Origin: DASUAS01 sp963809795
GTDB lineage: Bacteria > Actinomycetota > Acidimicrobiia > IMCC26256 > DASPTH01
Assembly (NCBI GenBank): GCA_963809795.1
Contig: CAWELN010000030.1
Span: 1 to 64,000 of the forward strand
Direction of reading: 5' to 3'
DNA length: 64,000 nt
The notes under the pieces are model-generated. The model had not been told where the DNA came from. It searched no databases and saw only the letters and a list, made by a program, of their open reading frames with translations. A program made the translations under genes and the position numbers. Shown here piece by piece: positions 42,889-51,284 of the stretch (its first letter is position 1; each line of letters opens with the position of its first letter).

Positions 42889-44556
42889 TCAGGAGCGAAG
42901 GATCTGGCCCGGTCGCTCGTCGCCGGCGAGGGTGACCGCCGCACCGTCCCGACGTATCGGCACGCCGTTCACGGTGATCGCCTCGATGCCCACCGGCGCG
43001 TCGGCAACGAGACGCTCGCCGTCGGCGGGCATGTCGAAGACGCGGCGGACCGGTCCGGAATCGAGACGTTCGTAGTCGAGGACGACGACGTCGGCCGGCT
43101 GTCCGACACGGAGGTAGCCGCGGTCGAGTCCGATCACGTCGGCGAGCTCGCCGGTGAGCTTGCGGATACCTCGCTCGAGCGGCATCACGCCGCGGTCGCG
43201 CACCCAATGGGCGAGGAAGTCGACCGGCATGGTCGCATCACAGATCTGGCTGATGTGGGCGCCCGCATCGGACAGGCCCATGATGCAGCCGTCGCCGACG
43301 AGCAATTCGCAGATCGCCGTGGGATCGTCGTTGGCGAAGGTGATCGCGAATCGCGTCGCGAGGTCGTCGTTCAGCGCGAGGTCGCACATCGTCGCGAACG
43401 GAGAGCGAGAGGCCCGCGCCGCGATCGCAGCCACGGACTGCCCGATGAGCGCAGGCTGCGCCACCGTCTCGGCAACCGTGAACACGTCCCACCGCAGCGG
43501 GATCGAGGACGCCTCCAGGTCGCGCTCGGCGCGCTCCCGCCAGGCCGGGTCGGCGTAGAGCTCGCGCCGTCGGTCGGGCGTCGCCGCGAGCACCTCACCG
43601 AACGCCGGCACCGACGAGAACGGAGCCGGATCCCGCAGCGTCACCAGTTGGCTGATCGGGCGGCACGTCACCTGCGCCCAGACGTCCGCACCGCGTCGAC
43701 GGCCGGCGGCATGGTCGGCCAGCTTCCGGCGATACGACGCGCGCGTCGTCGACCCCTCCGGATAGGCGAGGACCGACGACCAGTTGACGACTCGGCCCAA
43801 CGTGGGTTGGAAGTCGTACAACCAGTCGTAGTCGTCGCCCGGCGCGACGTGCACGATGCCGCGTCCGACCTCGGCGGTGACGCGCATGAGCGCTTCCACC
43901 TCACCCTGCGACGCGACCATCGACGGCACCGGCCTGCCGTCGGCACCGGCGATGAACCCGGCGCGGTCAGTCGAGAACCCGAGCGCACCCCCACGGAGCG
44001 CGTCGGCGACGACCGCACGCATGGCGTCGATCTCGGAATCGGTGGCGCGACGTTCCGACGCCTCGGGCCCCATGACGTAGACGCGCACCGCGGTGTGGCC
44101 GACGTACCCACCAAAGTTGATCGTCGGCTTTCGCCTGGCAACGGCACCGAGATACTCGGGATACGTCTCGAAGTCCCAGTCGATGCCTGCCTGCATGGTC
44201 GCAAGACGCATGTCCTCGACGGTCTCGAGCGTCCGGAGCAGCAGGTCGCGCCCGGTTTCGCGCACCGGCGCGAGGCTGAAGCCGCAGTTGCCGGCGACCA
44301 CGCTCGTGACGCCCTGCCACCCCGAAGGCGACAGGTCGGGGTCCCACAACGCCTGTGCGTCGTAGTGCGTGTGCACGTCGACGAAGCCGGGCACGACCAG
44401 ACGTCCGGTCGCGTCGATCTCGTCCGCACCGTGAACGCGCGCGCCGATGCTGACGATCCGGCCACCCGAGATGCCGACGTCGGCGAGGAACCCGGCCCGG
44501 CCGGTGCCGTCGACGACCGTGCCGCCGCGTACGGCGAGGTCGACGTCGGCACTCAC
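42889..44556 (-). CDS. N-acyl-D-amino-acid deacylase / amidohydrolase family
   Basis: The protein has 555 residues from GTG 44556, overlapping the preceding gene's stop (GTGA). Metal ligands are in VPGFVDVHTHYDAQALWDPD. The D-aminoacylase signatures VTSVVAGNCGFSLAPV and GLSDAGAHISQICDA are present. It probably hydrolyses an N-acyl or cyclic amide bond. It is translationally coupled with the amidohydrolase-2 enzyme, so both may act on one pathway. Confidence 0.88.
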   Translation of the reverse strand: MSADVDLAVRGGTVVDGTGRAGFLADVGISGGRIVSIGARVHGADEIDATGRLVVPGFVDVHTHYDAQALWDPDLSPSGWQGVTSVVAGNCGFSLAPVRETGRDLLLRTLETVEDMRLATMQAGIDWDFETYPEYLGAVARRKPTINFGGYVGHTAVRVYVMGPEASERRATDSEIDAMRAVVADALRGGALGFSTDRAGFIAGADGRPVPSMVASQGEVEALMRVTAEVGRGIVHVAPGDDYDWLYDFQPTLGRVVNWSSVLAYPEGSTTRASYRRKLADHAAGRRRGADVWAQVTCRPISQLVTLRDPAPFSSVPAFGEVLAATPDRRRELYADPAWRERAERDLEASSIPLRWDVFTVAETVAQPALIGQSVAAIAARASRSPFATMCDLALNDDLATRFAITFANDDPTAICELLVGDGCIMGLSDAGAHISQICDATMPVDFLAHWVRDRGVMPLERGIRKLTGELADVIGLDRGYLRVGQPADVVVLDYERLDSGPVRRVFDMPADGERLVADAPVGIEAITVNGVPIRRDGAAVTLAGDERPGQILRS

Positions 44557-45758
44557 GCGGGCGTGAGCGCCGGGACGTCGAACCCGTACAGCCGCGCGCA
44601 GTTCGTCGCCGTGACCCGCACCGCCGCGCGGCGCGGGAGCCCGGCAACCAGCCCACCCACGATCTCCCGGCTGCGCGGGAACGTCGACTCGGTGTGGGGA
44701 TAGTCGCTCCCCCACGCAGGAGTGTCCTCGCCGAGCACGTCGATCAGACGCAACGCGTTCGGATCCTGCTGGAACGACGCGAAGACGTTGCGACGGAAGA
44801 AGTCGCTCGGGAGCATGTCGGGATCGGCGAATCGCATCCACTCCGGCCCTCGCCGGGGGCGATCGGTGTACGTGTAGTCGAGACGATCGAGGAAGAACGG
44901 GATCCACCCCAGTTCGTGCTCGACCGACCCGACCTGGAGGCCGGGAAACCGCTCGAAGACCCCCGAGAAGATGAGGTCGGCGAGCGAGTGGCGAACCTGC
45001 GCGTCGGGATTCACGAACACCGACGGTGGAACCTGCTTCACGTCCAGGCGGAACGCGGGCGCCCCGACTCTCGGGTCGGCGCGGTCGGTCGCGACGTGCA
45101 GCGACAAGGGCATCTCGAGATCCTGTGCCGCGGCCCAGAACGGGTCGTAGTCACGCGACCGGTACGGCTGCCACGCCGGCGGCGCGACGCTGATCAACGC
45201 GCCGGCAAGCCCGAGCTCGCGACACCGTTGCAACTCGGCAACCGCGTCGTGGATGTCGTCGACGTTGATCATCGCGACGCCCTTGAGCCGTGCGGCGTCC
45301 TCGTGACAGAAGTCGGCGAGCCAGTCGTTGTACGCCTTCATGGCGGCAGTGACCACGTCGGTCACCGGCACCTCGTAGAGCACGAGTCCCTGGCTGGGAT
45401 ACAGCACCGAACCCCACACGCCGTCGCGCTCGTTCTCGTCGATGTACTGCCGAGGGTCGTACGCAGCCGGCCGTACCTCGGCGAACGTGCCCGACGTGCG
45501 CAGCCGGTCGGGATCGCCATCGAAGCGGTCGCCCGTCTGGATACCGAGGAACGACATCGTCTTGTAGCCGTCGACGATCCACCACTCGCCGTCGTCCGCC
45601 GACACCACGCGTGGCATGCGGTCGGCCAATGGACCCCCACGACCGGCCCAGAGATCAGGAGGTTCGATGACGTGCGAATCGGACGAGAGCAACCACTGCC
45701 CAGCGATCCCATCGTTCGCGGTGCCGTCGACCACCACAACCATCCCTACCACGATCAA
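44553..45758 (-). CDS. Amidohydrolase-2 (ACMSD-like) metal-dependent hydrolase
   Basis: About 401 residues; the exact start among several Met/Val near 45758 to 45728 is unsure. Metal ligands are in LLSSDSHVIEPPDLWAGR (Asp-x-His). Further motifs are MPLSLHVATDRAD (His) and TPAWGSDYPHTESTFP (Asp). The family includes decarboxylases such as ACMSD and gamma-resorcylate decarboxylase and hydrolases. It is the first gene of the pair with the deacylase. Confidence 0.88.
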   Translation of the reverse strand: MIVVGMVVVVDGTANDGIAGQWLLSSDSHVIEPPDLWAGRGGPLADRMPRVVSADDGEWWIVDGYKTMSFLGIQTGDRFDGDPDRLRTSGTFAEVRPAAYDPRQYIDENERDGVWGSVLYPSQGLVLYEVPVTDVVTAAMKAYNDWLADFCHEDAARLKGVAMINVDDIHDAVAELQRCRELGLAGALISVAPPAWQPYRSRDYDPFWAAAQDLEMPLSLHVATDRADPRVGAPAFRLDVKQVPPSVFVNPDAQVRHSLADLIFSGVFERFPGLQVGSVEHELGWIPFFLDRLDYTYTDRPRRGPEWMRFADPDMLPSDFFRRNVFASFQQDPNALRLIDVLGEDTPAWGSDYPHTESTFPRSREIVGGLVAGLPRRAAVRVTATNCARLYGFDVPALTPA

Positions 45759-46197
45759 GCGGTCGGGACCAGCGCCGGTCGTCAGCGAGCGCCAGGTGCT
45801 CTCGGATTCGCTGAGTCCTCGGCCTGTGTTGCGAACGCCAAACCGGGCAGACCGCTCACCTGGGCAAACACCCGATCGTCGGGCCTGATCAAAGCTCTCG
45901 GAACAACACTCGAGCCAGACCGCTCGAGCGAAGGGCGCCCGGTACCGGCGATCTGCGCTCGCTTGCGGCGCAGAAACCGTTCGTTGCGACGTGCCCTGAA
46001 TTGGCGGAGCGTGCGCGGGCGAGCGTTGTCGACCAGTGCATGCCTTTCCGCCACACTCGCGTCTCGCTCTCCAGTGCCGCGGGAGCCGAGCTCCATCCGA
46101 GAAACCGAGCGCGCACCGCTTCGTACGTGTATCTCAGCCGAAGTCCCGCGCCTCGTCGTTGGGTGCGGACGACCGCGTGCGCACAAGGCAGGAAATC
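45759..46197. other. Intergenic region (439 bp) without a supported gene
   Basis: Short open frames exist on both strands but none looks protein-like or has a ribosome site. The region separates divergent genes and should hold their promoters. Confidence 0.5.
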
Positions 46198-46908
46198 ATG
46201 CGAGTGGGCTTCCTCTCGGACGCGCATGGCAACGTGGAGGCCTTCGAGCTCGGCCTCGGCGTGCTCCGGCGGTTCGCCGTGGATGCGATCTACTTCCTCG
46301 GCGACGCAGTCGGGTACCTGCCGGGTCCGTCCGTGGTCGAAGCCGTTCTCGCCGAGGGAATACCGTCAATCCGCGGCAATCACGAGGCGATGTTGCTCGC
46401 CACCGGGTCGACGATTCCGCACGACGACGTCTACCAGCTCCGGTCGACGGCCACTGCGATGGCACCCCCGCTCCTCGAGTCAGTGGCTCGCTGGCCCGTG
46501 TCTCGCGAGCTCCGGCTCGGGAACACCCGGGCAGTGCTGGTCCACGGGAGCCCCGCCGACCCGACGTTTGGCTATGTGTATCCCGACAGCGATCTCGATC
46601 GTGTCGCGGCGCGGCCCGAACTCAGAGATGCGACCGTCTTCATGGGGAACACTCATCGGCCCTTCGTGCGCCGCTGCGGATCCACCACGTTCGTCAACGT
46701 CGGAAGCTGTGGCTTACCACGCGATGTCGGCACACTCGGCGCCTGTTGCGTCTTCGACGAACGGACGGGGACAGCCCGCATCCTGCGCTACGACATCCGC
46801 GACGCCGTTGCTCGCGCGCGTCGTCGGTGCGGTCCGTTCCACGAGATGGTCGACGAAGTGCTCGCCAGGAGAGCACCGAGCTATGTCGGGGAGGTCGTCG
46901 ATGTCTGA
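46198..46908 (+). CDS. Calcineurin-like metallophosphoesterase (YfcE/ApaH-like)
   Basis: The protein has 236 residues from ATG 46198 after AGGAAA. All metal motifs are visible: MRVGFLSDAHGN (Asp8/His10), YFLGDAVGY, SIRGNHEAML, AVLVHGSPADP and FMGNTHRP. It would cleave phosphodiesters or nucleotide phosphates. It overlaps the following ATP-grasp gene by eight bases, so the two proteins are made together. Confidence 0.9.
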   Translation: MRVGFLSDAHGNVEAFELGLGVLRRFAVDAIYFLGDAVGYLPGPSVVEAVLAEGIPSIRGNHEAMLLATGSTIPHDDVYQLRSTATAMAPPLLESVARWPVSRELRLGNTRAVLVHGSPADPTFGYVYPDSDLDRVAARPELRDATVFMGNTHRPFVRRCGSTTFVNVGSCGLPRDVGTLGACCVFDERTGTARILRYDIRDAVARARRRCGPFHEMVDEVLARRAPSYVGEVVDV

Positions 46909-48043
46909 GCCTGCAGTCCCGGGATCACCTCGGGCCACCGCGATGATCACGGCAATCGGCGGCGTGAGCGTGGGCGAACAGATCCTCAAGGCTTTGAGGA
47001 TCGCCGGCGGCTACCGAATCGTCGGAGTCGACATGTCGGAGCAATGTGTGAACTTCGAACACGTTGACGAGGCGTATGTCGTGCCGTGCGCTGCCGACCC
47101 GGTCTACCTCGAGGCCCTGCTGACGATCGCCGACGCGTGTGGCGTGCAGGTGCTCTTTCCCGGGAGTGAGCCGGAGCTCAGGTTCCTGAGCGACCACCGA
47201 GCCCAGGTGGCCGAGGCCGGGATCTTGCTGCCGATCGCACCGCGAGAGGTGATCGACATCGGGATGGACAAGCTGAGGACCGCAGCCTTCCTGGACGATC
47301 ACCGGTTCGCGCATCCGCGCTTCGCCCGGATCTCACGTGACGTGATCGACGAGATCGACTGGTACCCGGTCGTGGTGAAGCCCGCGGTCGGCGGCGGCGG
47401 ATCGGTCGACTGCTACATCGCGCAGACGCCACGCGAGCTCGAGTGCCTGGCCGAGCTCATGACCGACGGCGCCACGGGGATGATGGTGCAGGAGTATGTC
47501 GGCCGGCCTGACGCCGAGTTCACCGTCGGAGTCCTGCACGACCTCGATGGGCAGTTCGTCAACTCCATCGCGATCCGCCGAGAGCTCCACAGCGTGTTGA
47601 ACGTCCGGCTGCGCGTCCCCAACCGGACGTCGCGCAGCGACCTCGGGCCGACGCTGGTGTTGAGCTCCGGGTTCAGCCAGGGTTCGGTCGGCGGGTTCGA
47701 AGAGGTGCGGACCCAATGCGAAGCCGTCGCGGCCGCGCTCGGTGTGCGCGGACCGGTGAACATCCAGTGCCGCCTCGTCGACGGAGTCGTTCAGATCTTC
47801 GAGATCAACCCCCGCTACTCGGGGACGACCTCACTGCGCGCCATGGTCGGGTACAACGAGCCCGACGCCATGGTCCGGCGGCACCTTCTCGGTGAGGTGC
47901 TCACGATGCGGGCGCCGTACCGCACGAGCCGTATCCACCGCTCGCTCATGGAGACCGTCGTACCCGCTTCTCCCGCACGTCCGTGGACGGTTGCCCGCTC
48001 GACGGTCGATCCGCACCCGGTCGGCGCGCCCCACTCCGCCTGA
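46901..48043 (+). CDS. ATP-grasp enzyme (carbamoyl-phosphate-synthase/PylC-like)
   Basis: The protein has 380 residues from ATG 46901. The N-terminal Rossmann-like pre-grasp domain reads AMITAIGGVSVGEQILKALR. ATP-grasp motifs are VVVKPAVGGGGSVDCYIAQ, MMVQEYVGRPDAEFTVGVL and a metal-binding VQIFEINPRYSGTTSLRAM. Such enzymes form an amide or acyl-phosphate bond from a carboxylate. With the metallophosphoesterase it may make and recycle an unknown peptide- or nucleotide-linked product. The 3' end is 15 bp from the tRNA-Ala fragment. Confidence 0.87.
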   Translation: MSEPAVPGSPRATAMITAIGGVSVGEQILKALRIAGGYRIVGVDMSEQCVNFEHVDEAYVVPCAADPVYLEALLTIADACGVQVLFPGSEPELRFLSDHRAQVAEAGILLPIAPREVIDIGMDKLRTAAFLDDHRFAHPRFARISRDVIDEIDWYPVVVKPAVGGGGSVDCYIAQTPRELECLAELMTDGATGMMVQEYVGRPDAEFTVGVLHDLDGQFVNSIAIRRELHSVLNVRLRVPNRTSRSDLGPTLVLSSGFSQGSVGGFEEVRTQCEAVAAALGVRGPVNIQCRLVDGVVQIFEINPRYSGTTSLRAMVGYNEPDAMVRRHLLGEVLTMRAPYRTSRIHRSLMETVVPASPARPWTVARSTVDPHPVGAPHSA

Positions 48044-48058
48044 CCTGCGACTCTGTGC

Positions 48059-48104
48059 GTGGAGACGATGGGACTCGAACCCACGACCCCCTGCTTGCAA
48101 AGCA
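48059..48104 (-). repeat. 3' fragment of tRNA-Ala(UGC): attachment-site remnant
   Basis: On the minus strand from CTGC-TTTGCAA-GCAGG (anticodon TGC, complement of 48097-48099) through the T-arm GTGGG-TTCGAGT-CCCAT to the acceptor CGTCTCC and A-C, this is the 3' half of an alanine tRNA. The 5' half (GGAGACG acceptor and D-arm) is absent. Its 3' end faces the chromosome and its broken end faces right, so an integrated element starts here and extends rightward; the intact tRNA should lie beyond 64000. Confidence 0.8.
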
Positions 48105-48779
48105 GACCAAGGCAGGCGTACGAGCAGCTCAAAATCGCGAAAGCGCTGGTCAACGCTCCTTTTCTGTGTTGGTCGATGCCGACGGATGTCGGCATATACC
48201 GATTCGTAAGGTCATGCGAAGGTCACGACGCCGTACCTCCGCGCGTGTACCTCCGCCCCAGGCCCAGCAGTGGTCTCGATCCATCGTCTGAAAAGCGCGG
48301 CGGCACCGGATCGACGCCGGTCCCGGCCACCACGAAAGCACTGGTCGCAGCGTTGCGCTTGGCCAGGACTTCGTCGTGAGAGTGCTGGCTTGCCACACGG
48401 GTGCCACACCGTGCCACCTTTTCGCCATGTCCCTTTGTCGGCTGGTTCAGGGCGTGTCAGATCGTTCGCCGACGTCGTGGCTCCCGACGTTTCGATGACC
48501 CGGCGCGCGTGGACACGCTGCAGGTGTTCTTCGTAGAGTCGCTGGAGCGGCCTGGATGTGATCGACGGGTTTGCCGGCACGCAATCCGAGTCCACCCACG
48601 GGCGCCGATCGGCAGTTCTGGCGCGGCGGCGAGCGCGCGAACTTCGGATCGCCCCTCAGGACGAAAGATCCGCTCGGTGTCCGCTAAGGGCGCGGGGTTG
48701 GCGGCGTGCGAGCCTGCGCTTCAGTGGCGCGACCCCTTGTCGCCCTTACCTGAAGTTTTGCGATGAAGTGCAAGTCACG
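48105..48779. other. Junction region of the right-hand element, no supported gene
   Basis: About 675 bp without a convincing gene and no integrase. It holds a hairpin TGCCGAC-GGAT-GTCGGCA at 48177-48194. A tRNA-like 3' end lies at 48283-48337: loop CTGAAAA, ACCGG-ATCGACG-CCGGT, CCCGGCC-A-CCA. Both are uncertain. Confidence 0.45.
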
Positions 48780-48995
48780 TCAGCGCTTGACCCGCTCCTT
48801 GACCTGGTGTCCCGCGTCGGCCGTCAGCCGGGCGATGACTGCGGCACGGGTCACCGGGTCCAGTGCCGCGATCGTGTCCTCGATCTGCGTAGTGGTCAGG
48901 TCTGCGGCCTCCTTCTTCTCACGCAACTTGGTGGCCGCCAACGCGAGCAAGCCTGCTGCCACCAGTAGGGCGATCCGCAAAATGTTCCTAGGCAA
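48780..48995 (-). CDS. Small membrane-anchored protein
   Basis: The protein has 71 residues from TTG 48995, a start set by AGGAGG six bases upstream. An N-terminal helix (ILRIALLVAAGLLALAATKL) precedes a charged tail with TTTQIEDTIAALDPVTRAAV. The function is unknown. Confidence 0.6.
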   Translation of the reverse strand: MPRNILRIALLVAAGLLALAATKLREKKEAADLTTTQIEDTIAALDPVTRAAVIARLTADAGHQVKERVKR

Positions 48996-49103
48996 CGCTC
49001 ACCTCCTAAACCTCCGAGGCCGTCAATCCGAATCGGCGACAGTTCCCACGCCACCGATGACAGCGAGCTTCCACGGCGTCGACGCCGACATCACACGTTT
49101 TCC

Positions 49104-49539
49104 TCAGGACGAAGGCGCGGCCGTGGCCAAGCCGTCGGCTTCCTTCCGGGCGAGGATGGCGTCCAGCACGGCATACTCGGCTTCCTGGACCGTTGCGTAC
49201 GCGTAATCGACCGCGAACGCGGCGTCTTCCTCGGCGCTAGACGCCCGTCGTTCCGCGGTTTTCGCATCGAGTTCGGCCTTCTTTTGATCGAGATTCTTGC
49301 GCACCGTCGCGATGTGCTCGTTCCACGTTCGCTGCATGTCGTCCCACCACGCCGACAGAACGTCCTTGTCGGTCTCGGCGTCCTTGCGGAGCTGGTCGGC
49401 GTTTGTCTGGGCCGACTCGCGGTGCATTCTTGACGGCCAGTTCGAGATCGGCCTTCGCCTGGGTCTGCGCCGCGGCCGCTCGGTCCTGAGCTTCTTTGGC
49501 TTTGGCGGCGAGTTTGGTCAGCTGGTCGGAAAGCGCCAT
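49104..49539 (-). pseudogene. Coiled-coil protein gene, copy 1 (frameshifted)
   Basis: The start at ATG 49539, after AGGAAGG, reads MALSDQLTKLAAKAKEAQDR and AAAAQTQAKADLELAVK. Near 49428 the frame shifts and continues SAQTNADQLRKDAETDKDVL, then WWDDMQRTWNEHI and AAFAVDYAYATVQEAEYAVL. The family is a charged coiled coil with a conserved central Trp-Trp and a C-terminal helix hairpin. A close paralogue lies at 53655-54084 on the other strand. The function is unknown; a stress or phage-shock-like role is only a guess. Confidence 0.7.
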
Positions 49540-49907
49540 GGTTCGACTTCCTTCCTCGGGGTTGCTACGGGCATGTCCCGCGACGCGTACGGTACGGCGC
49601 CCGCATCGAATCAACAAGGGCCGAAGGACCCAAGGACGGGTGCTGCCGCGCACCGAATGCCCGCTCGGGAGCGTTCTCGCCTGGCCACCTCAGGGTGCGA
49701 CAATGTCACCTCGGTAGCGAGCGCAGAGCGGCAGACATGACGCGCCCGGACGCGAGTGAGCGTCAGCCCGTTCTTGCACCGTAACGTCTACGCAGTGAGC
49801 TATAGCGCCTCACGCGGCAGGAATCCCTCGGGCAACCACCCTTGTGGGTGTGGACTTGCTCCGTCTTTCGCCGTACCGTCGGCCACATCGGAACAGGAGG
49901 CGGGTAA
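49540..49907. other. Intergenic region with repeat copy A
   Basis: No gene is seen in 368 bp. It holds a copy of the dispersed repeat at 49656-49680 (TGCCCGCTCGGGAGCGTTCT), about 120 bases upstream of the coiled-coil start. Confidence 0.5.
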
Positions 49908-50342
49908 ATGGTGACAGACAGCGGTTACAGCCAAGACAGCGGTTACTACGACGAACCGCGAGGCATGGGATGGACCGCGTTCGCGGGCACCATGATCATG
50001 CTGTCGGGGTCGATCACCTTCATCCAGGGACTCTGGGCGCTCGATCACAAGAACAACGCAAGCGCCAAAGCCGCGGGGACGCAACTCAGCTACGGCAACC
50101 TCGAAACCTGGGGCTGGATCGCTCTGATCGGGGGCATCGTCGTGTTCTGCGCAGGCATCGCGATCTTCGCTCGTATGCAGTGGGCGCGCTGGGTCGGCAT
50201 CATCGCGGCGTCGATCTCGCTGGTGCTGAGCTTCTTTTGGGTGTTCGCTTTTCCGATCGCCGCGTTCAGTGTGATGTTCATCGATCTCTTGGTGTTGTAC
50301 GCACTGTTCGCGTACGGCGGACGCGATTCAACGGTCGTCTGA
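49908..50342 (+). CDS. Four-helix actinobacterial membrane protein (DUF7144-like)
   Basis: The protein has 144 residues from ATG 49908 after AGGAGG. Four membrane helices: WTAFAGTMIMLSGSITFIQG, WGWIALIGGIVVFCAGIAIF, WVGIIAASISLVLSFFWVFA and AFSVMFIDLLVLYALFAYGG. It is typical of the small four-pass proteins common in actinobacteria. The function is unknown. It is intact, unlike many neighbours. Confidence 0.8.
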   Translation: MVTDSGYSQDSGYYDEPRGMGWTAFAGTMIMLSGSITFIQGLWALDHKNNASAKAAGTQLSYGNLETWGWIALIGGIVVFCAGIAIFARMQWARWVGIIAASISLVLSFFWVFAFPIAAFSVMFIDLLVLYALFAYGGRDSTVV

Positions 50343-50425
50343 ACTGCTGAACGTCGCTACGGGCCAGCTCGTCATCAATGCGATGCCCTGCCATACGAAT
50401 CGCTTACAACAAGCGACGAACGCAT

Positions 50426-50453
50426 ATTGCCCGCTCGGGAGCGTTTACGCGAG
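50426..50453 (+). repeat. Dispersed 28-bp repeat, copy B (left inverted repeat)
   Basis: Starts ATTGCCCGCTCGGGAGCG and ends TTTACGCGAG. Its reverse complement occurs at 51092-51119 with 26 of 28 bases identical, so the pair flanks the DUF1841 gene like terminal inverted repeats. Related copies are at 49656 and 58411. Confidence 0.7.
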
Positions 50454-50551
50454 ACGCCTGGTGACGGCGATATCGCGAAGTGTGACGTTCGCGCATCGTC
50501 TAGGGCGGTCGGTCGGGTGAATCGGACGGGGCGAGCCGGTAGCGTTTTCGC

Positions 50552-51067
50552 ATGAACGGCGACGATCGGCGCAGCTTCGCGGTGCCGCGGGCAACCGGAG
50601 AGTTCGACGGTGTCGACCTCGCGTACTTAGACCCGAACGACGAAGACGACCGGCGGATGCTGATCCTCGCTGAGCACCCGGAACTGCATCGGGCACTCGA
50701 GGCCGGCCTTACCGAGATCCACGCGCAGGGCCGGACCATAAATCCGGCACTTCACGTGGCGATGCACGAGATCGTCGCCAACCAGCTCTGGGCCGACAAT
50801 CCTTCGGAGGTCTGGCTAACGGCGTCGCGGCTCCTCGCTGCTGGTTACGAGCGTCACGAGGTGCTGCACATGCTCGCGTCGGTCGTGTCCGACGACGTCT
50901 ACGGGAGCCTTCGCGACCAGAGGGCGCTGGATCCCGCGAAGACCAAAGCGGCGCTCGACGCGCTCCCGGGGTCGTGCGAGCTGCAACGGGACGAGCTCCC
51001 AGCCCAGGAGCACGCGAACCGCGCCGAGCGTCGAGCGGCCGCCCGAGCGCACAGACATCGCCGATAG
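50552..51067 (+). CDS. DUF1841-family protein
   Basis: The protein has 171 residues, helical; it reads RMLILAEHPELHRALEAGLT, PALHVAMHEIVANQLWADNP and LAAGYERHEVLHMLASVVSD, which match DUF1841. It contains His/Glu pairs (MHEIVANQL, RHEVLHML) that could bind a metal. The C-terminus is strongly basic. It sits alone between two inverted copies of the dispersed repeat. The function is unknown. Confidence 0.8.
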   Translation: MNGDDRRSFAVPRATGEFDGVDLAYLDPNDEDDRRMLILAEHPELHRALEAGLTEIHAQGRTINPALHVAMHEIVANQLWADNPSEVWLTASRLLAAGYERHEVLHMLASVVSDDVYGSLRDQRALDPAKTKAALDALPGSCELQRDELPAQEHANRAERRAAARAHRHRR

Positions 51068-51091
51068 GACCACCGCGGACGCTCCGATCCC

Positions 51092-51119
51092 CTCGCGTAA
51101 ATGCGCCCGAGCGGGCAAT
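51092..51119 (-). repeat. Dispersed 28-bp repeat, copy C (right inverted repeat)
   Basis: The sequence CTCGCGTAAATGCGCCCGAG followed by CGGGCAAT is the inverted partner of copy B with two mismatches. It lies 24 bases after the DUF1841 stop. Confidence 0.7.
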
Positions 51120-51284
51120 CTGGCGTGTCGCTGCGGTTCACCCCGGTCGCGTCAAGCGACCAATCCCGATGTCCGACATCCAACGGCGCGCGATGTGGTT
51201 CGGTTCTGAGACGAAGTAGGCGAAGGAGCGCGTCAACCAAACGCGAGAGCGTTCGGCCCGAACCCTCGCGCTCGAGGCCCACGC

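Noticed and set aside
45782..46186. 134-codon minus-strand frame in the gap before the metallophosphoesterase
   Set aside because: No ribosome site, no domain, and a composition like other shadow frames.
48212..48595. 127-codon minus-strand frame at the element border, examined as an integrase remnant
   Set aside because: No Arg-His-Arg-Tyr integrase motifs can be found.
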